Shown here: piece after piece, positions 32,455 to 39,207 of the stretch
How positions within the stretch are numbered: the first letter of the stretch is position 1
Layout of the letters: each line of letters opens with the position of its first letter
Assembly: GCA_033857955.1 (NCBI GenBank)
Contig: JAWVCW010000021.1
Coordinates: 1 to 61,436, forward strand
From: Gaiellasilicea sp033857955
GTDB taxonomy: Bacteria > Actinomycetota > Thermoleophilia > Gaiellales > Gaiellaceae
Direction of reading: 5' to 3'
DNA: 61,436 nt
Program-made: the position numbers and the translations under genes
Notes under the pieces: generated by a model
What the model was told of the DNA's origin: nothing
The model's database searches: none
The model's input: the letters and a program-made list of their open reading frames with translations, nothing else

Positions 32455-33048
32455 TCATGGTTCCTTCCTCTGCTCCGACGGCGCCGAGAACAGGCCGCGA
32501 AGCCGAGCCACGACACGGCGAAGCGCAGCCGAGAGCTCGCCGGGCGGCGCCGACTCGCCGGTCATGCTGTGGACGACGGCGAGGATCTCCTCCTCGGTGC
32601 GATGCTCGCGCAACATCGACTCGATCACGACGCGGATGGAGTGATGCTCGGCCTCTCGCTCCAACTCGAGCTTCCGGGACGCGAGAACGTCCCGCAGCGT
32701 CTCGACGAGGCCCGCCTCGCTGAACGGCTTCGTGACATGGTCGACGGCACCCGCCTCGACCGCGCGCTGGATCGAGTCACCGGCGACGTAGCCGGTCAGA
32801 GCGACGATCGGCACCTCGCGCTCGTCCAGAATGCGGCGGGTCGCCTCCACGCCGTCGAGCTGGGGCAGGTTGAGGTCGATCAGAATCAGGTCGGGCCGGT
32901 GCTCGCGCGCGAGCTCGACCGCCTCGACGCCGTCCCGAGCGGCGGCGCAGACATCGAAGCCGTGATCCTCGAGGATCAGGCGTAGGTCGGCCCTGACGAT
33001 CGGATCGTCCTCGACGGTCAGGATCCTGGCTGGTGCGCCGGCTGTCAT
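32455..33048 (-). CDS. Response regulator, receiver domain with unassigned helical C-terminus
   Basis: 197 residues from ATG 33048 (GGGAG well placed; TTG 33054 rejected). The receiver domain is complete: VEDDP acidic pair, LILIDLNLPQLDG phosphoacceptor Asp, VALTGY Thr and VTKPFS Lys. After residue 125 come a helical segment and a basic tail that match no DNA-binding family I know; ANTAR was considered but its signature is not evident. No histidine kinase lies in the window, so it is an orphan. Confidence 0.8.
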   Translation of the reverse strand: MTAGAPARILTVEDDPIVRADLRLILEDHGFDVCAAARDGVEAVELAREHRPDLILIDLNLPQLDGVEATRRILDEREVPIVALTGYVAGDSIQRAVEAGAVDHVTKPFSEAGLVETLRDVLASRKLELEREAEHHSIRVVIESMLREHRTEEEILAVVHSMTGESAPPGELSAALRRVVARLRGLFSAPSEQRKEP

Positions 33049-33062
33049 GTTCAAGCTCCCTT

Positions 33063-33086
33063 GTCTCTAAAAACGTCTCTAAAAAC
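33063..33086. repeat. Tandem 12-base direct repeat GTCTCTAAAAAC
   Basis: Two exact adjacent copies (33063-33074, 33075-33086), the second running into the U-tract side of the terminator. They lie just upstream of the response-regulator start and could be part of its promoter or operator. Confidence 0.5.
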
Positions 33087-33114
33087 AAAAAGCCCTCGGC
33101 GGCGAGCCGAGGGC
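33081..33114 (-). terminator. Rho-independent terminator
   Basis: GCCCTCGGC (33092-33100) and GCCGAGGGC (33106-33114) form a perfect 9-bp GC stem with a 5-base loop. On the minus strand it is followed by TTTTTGTTTTT. It terminates transcription from the cytochrome-b561-like gene before the response-regulator gene. Confidence 0.85.
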
Positions 33115-33183
33115 CAACGAAGACCTATCGCGTCGCCGTCAGAGGCGATCGCTGCAGCCAATGTAGCAGCGGCGACCTGCGGT

Positions 33184-33783
33184 CTAGTGTTCGTCGAAGC
33201 CGACGTGGGCTGTCGCGCGATCCTGGAGCCGGTCGGCCGCCGGCAGCGTCGCAATCGCGAGCAGTGCTCCGCCTGCCAGCGCACCGGCGACGAGAGCGAA
33301 ACGGAGAGCGGATCCCGGAATCCTTGCCCGCAACACGCCCGGCAGCTTCAGGGCGTGCGCCAGCACATGGAGGCCTATGGCGCCGGCCCAGACGATGAAG
33401 CTTGCCTGGTGCAGGCCGACAACGGTCCCCTCTGTCTGACCGAGAACGAGCAGCGCGACCCCCGTCGCGAAGAGCACGAGGGTCGAGAGAAGAAGCACCG
33501 GAGCGACGAGGACGCGCAGCAGCACGTGGGGCGGGCCGCGCCGCACATACTCCTCACCTCGGCGGTAGTAGCCGAGCATGCGCCACCCCGAGCTCGCGAG
33601 CTTCAGCGCCACGACGGGGATCAGAAGCATCCCGACGAAGGCGTGCACGCTCAGGAGCGATCTGAGCTGTAGCAGTGTTGCCGTCTCGATCGCGAGCAGC
33701 AAGAGTAAGACGGCGGCCACCATCGCTGTCAGCTGTTCGTTCCCGGCGCTTCCAGCCGCAAGCAGCCGCTTGATCCGAGCCAT
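33184..33783 (-). CDS. Four-helix membrane protein, cytochrome-b561-like
   Basis: 199 residues with about four to five hydrophobic helices. Histidines are placed within the membrane segments (LLSVHAFVGMLLIPVV, LHQASFIVWAGAIGLHVLAH), as expected for two b-haems in ferric-reductase-like or b561-like proteins. It is followed by a strong terminator, so it forms its own transcript. Haem binding is inferred from histidine placement only. Confidence 0.6.
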   Translation of the reverse strand: MARIKRLLAAGSAGNEQLTAMVAAVLLLLLAIETATLLQLRSLLSVHAFVGMLLIPVVALKLASSGWRMLGYYRRGEEYVRRGPPHVLLRVLVAPVLLLSTLVLFATGVALLVLGQTEGTVVGLHQASFIVWAGAIGLHVLAHALKLPGVLRARIPGSALRFALVAGALAGGALLAIATLPAADRLQDRATAHVGFDEH

Positions 33784-33843
33784 GGCGGTAGCAAACCAGA
33801 GATGGCTGAGAAAGTGATGAGAAACCGCGGTGTCGCGTTCCGT

Positions 33844-34911
33844 TCACGCGATCGACAAGGCCGGCTCGAGGCCGAGGAAGGCGCCGATCCGCTCCGCCTC
33901 GGCTTCGACGCCGGCCTTCTCGTCGCGGATCAGCTTCCGCGCTGGCACGACGCACAGCTCGATCCGCCGCGCGCGCTTCTTCCTGCTCCAGATCCCGGCG
34001 CAGACGCCGTCGACGAGGAGGAAGAGCGTGCCCGCCGGTCCCTCGTACCGACCCTTGCCGTGGGCGGCAACCTGCTCCCTCACGGCGGGCGGCACGAGCT
34101 GGTCGCGCTCGCGGAAGCCCATCACGTAGACGTCGTATTCCGGCAGTAGGCGGACGCTCGGGCGCGGCTCCACGGGCTCGGGATCGGGTATCTCGATCGA
34201 CCCGAAGAGCTCGCGCGCGGCCGCCGCCGTCAGGTGACGGGACGTGAACCACTCCCGAAACTCCCGGTACGTGACGGGCCCATACGTCTCGGCATAGCGG
34301 CGTGCGACCTCGCGTAGCGCTTCGCGCGGCTCCCACGCGCGCTGGGGACCGAGCCAGTCCTGAGGGTGAACAAACGTCACCCTCTGGCCTTGCGGGGGGC
34401 CGAACATGAGCTCGTCCGCCGCAGCGGCGCCGCCGAGATAGAACCCCCACCCGGACGCGAGTTTCTCGCGTGGGGCCGGTCCGACGCGCTCCACGACCGC
34501 GTCCGCAAGCTGCTCGCGCGTCAACGTCCGCCCACGCACGACAGCCCCGATCGCCGCCACGACCTGCGCGACGTTCTCGAGTGAATCCGACGCGTAGTCG
34601 GCCGGGCCGACCACGGCCCGGCGGGCCGCCGTCCACAGCCTCAACTCATGAGAAGGGTGGAGATGCAGCGTTCCGCGGAGAGTCCAGGTTTTCGCGAGCT
34701 CGCGCCGCTCCCAGAGCGCCTCGCGGACGTCCTCCTGGGTGATCCCGTCGACCCGAGCCGCGAGCTGGAGCTCTGCCGAGCCCATCACCTGCGCGTGGAT
34801 GCCGCCGACCTCGCGGACGACCTCGACGAGCCGCTCGGCCGGGGCCCGCTCGTGCAGGTGGCTCCGGGCAAGCCGCCGCGAACGTACCTCGTCCCAGGTC
34901 AGCGAGCGCAC
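33844..34911 (-). CDS. Winged-helix DNA-binding domain protein (AlkZ/YcaQ-like)
   Basis: About 355 residues from GTG 34911. An ATG at 34935 would share the palindrome CATG with the divergent start and was set aside. Family features: VRSRRLARSHL at the start, GGIHAQVMGSAELQLAARV, then WTLRGTLHLHPSHEL, where AlkZ-type glycosylases have a Q-x-Q/Q-x-D pair in the same area. Proteins of this group excise alkylated or cross-linked bases or protect against antibiotics that alkylate DNA. The catalytic pair is not clearly conserved (AQ...Q), so activity is uncertain. Confidence 0.75.
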   Translation of the reverse strand: MRSLTWDEVRSRRLARSHLHERAPAERLVEVVREVGGIHAQVMGSAELQLAARVDGITQEDVREALWERRELAKTWTLRGTLHLHPSHELRLWTAARRAVVGPADYASDSLENVAQVVAAIGAVVRGRTLTREQLADAVVERVGPAPREKLASGWGFYLGGAAAADELMFGPPQGQRVTFVHPQDWLGPQRAWEPREALREVARRYAETYGPVTYREFREWFTSRHLTAAAARELFGSIEIPDPEPVEPRPSVRLLPEYDVYVMGFRERDQLVPPAVREQVAAHGKGRYEGPAGTLFLLVDGVCAGIWSRKKRARRIELCVVPARKLIRDEKAGVEAEAERIGAFLGLEPALSIA

Positions 34912-34933
34912 CGGGCCAGCGTATGCTTTGGGC

Positions 34934-35140
34934 ATGGAGATCACAGCCTCCACGCTCGAGCTGCTGACGTGGGTCACGTCCCGGACGCGCACCTACGAGG
35001 ACGTCGTCGACGCCTGGAAGAGCAACTGCCCGCGCTATGCGGTGTGGGACGACGCCGTGACCGCAGGCCTCGTCACCGCCGGACGCGAAGCCGTCGCCCT
35101 GACCGACAGCGGCCTGGCCCTGCTCGACGCGCGCGGCTAG
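34934..35140 (+). CDS. Small winged-helix-like hypothetical protein
   Basis: 68 residues from ATG 34934, divergent from the AlkZ-like gene. STLELLTWVTSRTRTYEDVVDA, then WDDAVTAGLV resembles a minimal wHTH used in actinobacterial small proteins. No family name can be given. The 165 bases after it contain several GTTAC repeats and no gene. Confidence 0.5.
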   Translation: MEITASTLELLTWVTSRTRTYEDVVDAWKSNCPRYAVWDDAVTAGLVTAGREAVALTDSGLALLDARG

Positions 35141-35306
35141 TCCGTTACTTGCGGGCCCAGCCGCGGAAGTGCGGGGTCGAGGCTTCTGACCAGTGAGGAG
35201 GCGATTCGTTACAGCGCGGCTTAACTTTGTGTTACTGAGCTACTAACCGCTTCCGACGCGCTGGATCAAGCCTATGGCGCTTGTGTTACAGGGACACAAG
35301 CTCTGC

Positions 35307-36074
35307 TTACGGCTGCGTCGCGGGTGCCCGGTCGTCTGCGAGCAGGATCTCCTTGAGCGTGTCGCCACGGAGGCCGAGCCGCAGCGTCTCGAGCGGGATC
35401 ACTTCCTCCGGCGGGATGTTGCCGAGGTTGACCTCGGGGCCGAACTGCTTCACAAACCACGCCTGGGCGGCCTTCGACGGCGCCTCGAAGATCACGTGCT
35501 CGACGCCGACCGCGTCCGCGATCTCACCGATCAGCTCGGTGCGCATGCCGCCGCCCGCATCGAAGATCCCCGCCGTACCGCCCTCGCGCGCCTCGGTGAT
35601 CACCTTCCAGGCGCCGGCGTCGAGCTCCTCCTGCAGCCAGCGCTTCCATTCGTCGGCGCCGTACTCGACGGACGAATCCTTCGAGCCGACCTCGGAGAGG
35701 ACGGTGAAGTCGCGGGCGAAGTCCGCAATCAGCTCGAGCTTCCGGTCACGCGGGATGTCCACTGTCCCGTCGGAGATCTCGACGTGCGTCAGGCCGAGCC
35801 CGTTGAGCCACAGCTTGTACTCCTCGAGTCGGTCCTTCGCATAGACGACCTCGAAGAAGGTTCCGCCGATCACCACCGGCTTGTCCTTCAGCACGGCCAG
35901 CTTCCGTTCGAGGCTCTTCGTCACGTAGGACGTGCCCCAGCCGAGCTTGACCACGTCGATCAGGTGCCCGGAGACCTCGAGCACGTCCTCCCAGCCGCGC
36001 GGACCGAGGCCCTTGTCGATCACGTGCGTCAGCCCGGCCGTGCGCGGCGGCAGGCCGAGATCAAAGCCGGGCAA
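35307..36074 (-). CDS. comA: Phosphosulfolactate synthase (ComA family)
   Basis: 255 residues from TTG 36074, overlapping the fumarase beta gene by 14 bases. TIM-barrel signatures of the family are clear: THVIDKGLG, VVKLGWGTSY, VVIGGTFFEV, VEISDGT, EVGSKDS, IFEAPSKAAQAWF and NLGNIPPEE. ComA adds sulfite to phosphoenolpyruvate to give phosphosulfolactate, the first step to coenzyme M in methanogens and in Xanthobacter, and to sulfolactate in Bacillus spores. Last gene of the flavoprotein-fumarase operon. Confidence 0.88.
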   Translation of the reverse strand: MPGFDLGLPPRTAGLTHVIDKGLGPRGWEDVLEVSGHLIDVVKLGWGTSYVTKSLERKLAVLKDKPVVIGGTFFEVVYAKDRLEEYKLWLNGLGLTHVEISDGTVDIPRDRKLELIADFARDFTVLSEVGSKDSSVEYGADEWKRWLQEELDAGAWKVITEAREGGTAGIFDAGGGMRTELIGEIADAVGVEHVIFEAPSKAAQAWFVKQFGPEVNLGNIPPEEVIPLETLRLGLRGDTLKEILLADDRAPATQP

Positions 36075-36648
36075 AGATCTCCTTGAGCTTCTCCTGCGCG
36101 CTCTCCTGGACGTCGTGGAAGAGAGAGTTGCCGTGCGCGTCGATCCCGACGATGAGTGGCCCGAAGTCCTTGACCCGGAACTTCCAGAGGCACTCGGGCA
36201 TCAGCTCCTCCCAGAGCACCTCCTCGATCTCCTCGATCTGAGTCGTCTCGAGCGCGGCGGCGCCGCCGACGATCGCGAAGTAGACCATCCCGAGCCGCTG
36301 CATCGGCTCGATCGCCTCGTCCGGGAGCCCACCCTTGCCGCAGATGGCGCGGACGCCGTACTGCGCGCCCAGCGGCTCGGTGAAGCGGACCATCCGCGCG
36401 CTCGTCGTCGTGCCGATGCAGACCTTCTCGTAGCGCCCGTTGTCCAGCTTGCGGACGCCCGGTGCGGTGTGCAGCAGGAACGCGCCCGAGAGGTCCATCG
36501 GGGGCTCGACACCCTGGTCGAAGATCCGGATTTGCGTCCGGTCGCGGATGCCGATGATGTGGCCCTGGACGGTGACCTCGTCGCCCGCCCGCAGCTTCAG
36601 GATCTCCTGCGGGTCGGTGACCGGGAAGGTGACTGTGTGGTGCGCCAT
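36061..36648 (-). CDS. Class I fumarate hydratase, beta (C-terminal) subunit
   Basis: 195 residues from ATG 36648, overlapping the alpha stop (ATGA). LKAGDEV-like LRAGDEVTVQGHIIGIRD and TPGVRKLDNGRY-type segments, GTTTSARM, AICGKGGL and ECLWKFRVKDFGPLIV are typical of the swivelling domain of class I fumarase / L-tartrate dehydratase. Works with the alpha subunit that carries the iron-sulfur cluster. Another hydroxyacid substrate, such as tartrate or sulfolactate-like, cannot be excluded. Confidence 0.85.
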   Translation of the reverse strand: MAHHTVTFPVTDPQEILKLRAGDEVTVQGHIIGIRDRTQIRIFDQGVEPPMDLSGAFLLHTAPGVRKLDNGRYEKVCIGTTTSARMVRFTEPLGAQYGVRAICGKGGLPDEAIEPMQRLGMVYFAIVGGAAALETTQIEEIEEVLWEELMPECLWKFRVKDFGPLIVGIDAHGNSLFHDVQESAQEKLKEIFARL

Positions 36649-37547
36649 CAAAACTCCCGATCGAATTCGACGGAGCCGCCGGCCGCGACGTGCACGGAGG
36701 CGCGGCGCGCCGCCCAGCACTGGTAGTTGACGGCGACCGGGTTCAGCGTCATGTGCGTGTCGGCGTGCTCGATGTGGCACTGGAGCACGGTCACGTCACC
36801 GCCGAGGCCCATCGGGCCGATCCCGGTCTCGTTCAGGAGCCCGCACAGCTCGTCCTCGAGCTCGGCGACGATCGGATCGGAGTTGCGGGTGCCGACCGGC
36901 CGCGTGATCGCCTCCTTGGCGAGGTACATCGCATAGTCGGCGGTGCCGCCGATGCCGACGCCGACGATCCCGGGCGGACACGGCTTGCCGCCGGCGCCGA
37001 CGATCGACACGAGCACGAACAGCTTGATCCCTTTCACGCCGTCGGCGGGGACGCACATCTTGAGGAAGCTCATGTTCTCGGAGCCGGAGCCCTTCGGGAC
37101 GCACTTGACGTCGAGCCCGTCCCAGTCGTCGATGAACTCCCAGTGCACGATCGGCAGGCGGTAACCGATGTTCGGGCCGGTGTTCTCGCGCGTGATCGTG
37201 TGCACCGCATTCGACCGGAGCGGATGCTCGACGGTCGCGCGTGCGGTGCCGTCGCGCAGCGCTTCGTAGATCCGCGCAGGATGGAGCGGGAAGTGCTCGC
37301 CGACGCGGCACGTGTAGACGGCGATACCCGTGTCCTGGCAGACGAGGTTCTTCTCGTCGTCCGCGATGTTCACGTTCCGGTGGATGGTCTGGAGCACGCG
37401 CTGCCCCGTGACCGAAGTCTCGCTGTCCAGGGCGGCCGCGAGCGCGTCGCGGAGGTCCTGCGGGATGTCCTTGAGAGCCCAGACGTAGAGGTGCGCGGCG
37501 GCATCCTCGACAGCGTGCTGGAGATCGGTGGTGGTGGCAATGCTCAT
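36648..37547 (-). CDS. Class I fumarate hydratase, alpha subunit ([4Fe-4S])
   Basis: 299 residues from ATG 37547, overlapping the flavoprotein stop. Conserved cysteines for the cluster are visible: VCQDTGIAVYTC, GSGSENMSFLKMC and VLQCHIEHADTH (C...C...C), plus GIGGTADYAMYLAKEA. It should hydrate fumarate to L-malate or act on an analogue. Being paired with a fumarate-reductase-like flavoprotein and ComA makes an operon linking C4 acids with sulfonate synthesis. Confidence 0.87.
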   Translation of the reverse strand: MSIATTTDLQHAVEDAAAHLYVWALKDIPQDLRDALAAALDSETSVTGQRVLQTIHRNVNIADDEKNLVCQDTGIAVYTCRVGEHFPLHPARIYEALRDGTARATVEHPLRSNAVHTITRENTGPNIGYRLPIVHWEFIDDWDGLDVKCVPKGSGSENMSFLKMCVPADGVKGIKLFVLVSIVGAGGKPCPPGIVGVGIGGTADYAMYLAKEAITRPVGTRNSDPIVAELEDELCGLLNETGIGPMGLGGDVTVLQCHIEHADTHMTLNPVAVNYQCWAARRASVHVAAGGSVEFDREF

Positions 37548-38764
37548 GCGCTCGCTCTCTCTGCGGCGGCCTTGCCGGCGCGGCGGCCGAAGACACAGCA
37601 TTCCAGAAGGGAGTTGCCCATCATGCGATTGCGGCCGTGCGTGCCGCCTGCGATCTCGCCGCACGCGTAGAGACCCTCGATGGTCGTCTGCGAGTCGGTG
37701 TCGATCGTGAGGCCGCCGTTCTGGTAGTGGAGGACGGGATACGTGAAGATCTTTTCCTGCAGCGGATCGATGCCTGCGGCCCGGTAACGCCGCAGCATGT
37801 ACGGGAGCGACACCTCGGCGTCCGCCTGCGAGATCCGCGTCGTATCGAGGTACACGGCCGGGCGGCCGTCCTCGGTCTCGACGCCCTTGCCTTTCGCGAC
37901 CTCGTCGAAGATCGCCTGGCTGACCACGTCGCGCGGCCCGAGCGAGTCGGTGAACTCCTCGCCGTCGGCGTTCAGCAGCACGGCGCCGTAGGCGCGCGTC
38001 GTCTCTGGGATCGAGTAGCCCTGCATCGTCTCCGGCCACGCGCCGCCGTTCGGGTGGTACTGGAGCTCGTCGAGATCACGCGCCTCCGCGCCCACCCCGA
38101 GCGCGATCCGCGTTACCTCGCCGGTCGCGTTCGGATGGTTCGTCGAGAGCTCGCCGCGCTCCTGCGCCACCTTGAAGCAGCGGCCGCCGGCAGCGAGGAC
38201 GACGGTCGCGGCGTCGAGCTCGTGCTCGCCGCAGGTCGCATGCCAGCCGTTGCTGCGCTGTTCGAGCGCGGTCAGCGGGCTCTTCGCGAGGAGCGTGCCG
38301 CTGCCGGCTTCGAACGCGTCGCGGAGCCCCTTCGTGATCGCGTGGCCTGTGCGGTCGCCGACCTGGAGGAGCCGCTTGGCACTCGCGCCGCCGCAGCGGG
38401 CGAGGCGATAGCCGCCATGTCGGCCCGAAGGGCCGCCGTTGGCACTGTTCCTGGTGAACTCGACCCCGAGCTCCTCGAGCCAGTGGATGGCGCTGCGAGC
38501 GTCGCCGGTGAGGATCTCGACGAGCCGCATGTCTGCGCTCTCGTGGGAGCTCTTGAAGATGTCCGCGGCGTGCTGCTCCGGCGAGTCGTCGTCGCCGAAC
38601 GAGGCCTGGATACCGCCTTGCGCCTTCGCGGAGTTGCAGGCCTGGATCGAGCCCTTCGTCGCCAGCCCCACGCGCGCGCCGGCACGCTCGGCGGAGACCG
38701 CCGCGGCGAGGCCGGAGGCCCCGCTGCCGATCACGAGCACGTCGAAGGATTGCGAGCCGGTCAC
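37544..38764 (-). CDS. FAD-dependent succinate dehydrogenase/fumarate reductase-type flavoprotein
   Basis: 406 residues from GTG 38764. The N-terminal FAD loop is VLVIGSGASGLAAAVSAE. QACNSAKAQGGIQAS is the histidyl-flavin region, where the covalent His is replaced (no H before S), as in soluble fumarate reductases and aspartate oxidase. HPNGGAW and GLYACGEIAGGTHGRNRM are the substrate and C-terminal FAD motifs. It is shorter than SdhA and lacks its C-terminal domain. Substrate: fumarate/succinate or aspartate; the fumarase neighbours favour the former. First gene of the operon. Confidence 0.8.
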   Translation of the reverse strand: MTGSQSFDVLVIGSGASGLAAAVSAERAGARVGLATKGSIQACNSAKAQGGIQASFGDDDSPEQHAADIFKSSHESADMRLVEILTGDARSAIHWLEELGVEFTRNSANGGPSGRHGGYRLARCGGASAKRLLQVGDRTGHAITKGLRDAFEAGSGTLLAKSPLTALEQRSNGWHATCGEHELDAATVVLAAGGRCFKVAQERGELSTNHPNATGEVTRIALGVGAEARDLDELQYHPNGGAWPETMQGYSIPETTRAYGAVLLNADGEEFTDSLGPRDVVSQAIFDEVAKGKGVETEDGRPAVYLDTTRISQADAEVSLPYMLRRYRAAGIDPLQEKIFTYPVLHYQNGGLTIDTDSQTTIEGLYACGEIAGGTHGRNRMMGNSLLECCVFGRRAGKAAAERASA

Positions 38765-38785
38765 AATTTCAGAATACCCTATGAG

Positions 38786-38802
38786 CTAATGCGTTGCATT
38801 AG
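38786..38802. promoter_or_regulatory. Perfect palindrome CTAATGCgttGCATTAG
   Basis: A 7+3+7 perfect inverted repeat, 22 bases before the flavoprotein GTG and 38 bases before the divergent secreted-protein gene. TATTCT on the minus strand lies between it and the GTG. It is a likely operator for the C4/sulfonate operon; the regulator is not in the window. Confidence 0.55.
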
Positions 38803-38840
38803 TGCTCCTTATTCCTTCAAGTCATTCGCCCACGCTGCCG

Positions 38841-39200
38841 ATGATTCGGATCATGTCCCGGGTGTTCGGATTCCTTTCCATTCTCGCCGTCCTCGGGGCG
38901 TCCGGATACGTGTTCGTCGGCAAGGCGCGCATGAATGACCTGAACCCGGTCGCGAATGTCTCGCGGGCCGAGGCGCGGGCGGAGCTCGCAAGCGCGCAGT
39001 ACACGCTGGCGATCGTCTCCGGCCAGCTATCCCAGGTGCACGTCGTCAGCGGCACCTACGCCGACACGCTCGACTTCGACAAGTTCCCGCTCGTCCGCCT
39101 CGTGCGTGCCGACGAGACCTCGTACTGCGTCGAGTTCCAGAAGACGCAGACGTACTTCCTCGCAGGCCCGGGCGGCACCGTCGCTCAGGGCACCTGCTGA
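38841..39200 (+). CDS. Small secreted protein with N-terminal membrane helix
   Basis: About 119 residues from ATG 38841 (ATG 38853 also possible). VFGFLSILAVLGASGYVFVG is a signal anchor or pilin-like helix. The outside part has two cysteines (SYCVEF, QGTC) and a pattern YADTLDFDKFPLVRLVRA resembling small pseudopilin-like domains. Not assigned to a family. Confidence 0.55.
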   Translation: MIRIMSRVFGFLSILAVLGASGYVFVGKARMNDLNPVANVSRAEARAELASAQYTLAIVSGQLSQVHVVSGTYADTLDFDKFPLVRLVRADETSYCVEFQKTQTYFLAGPGGTVAQGTC

Positions 39201-39207
39201 CGACAGA

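Noticed and set aside
32455..33048. ANTAR output domain in the response regulator
   Set aside because: The expected aromatic/Ala helical signature is not seen after residue 125.
35141..35306. GTTAC-rich gap considered as a riboswitch or operator array
   Set aside because: Half sites are irregularly placed and no consistent structure could be drawn.
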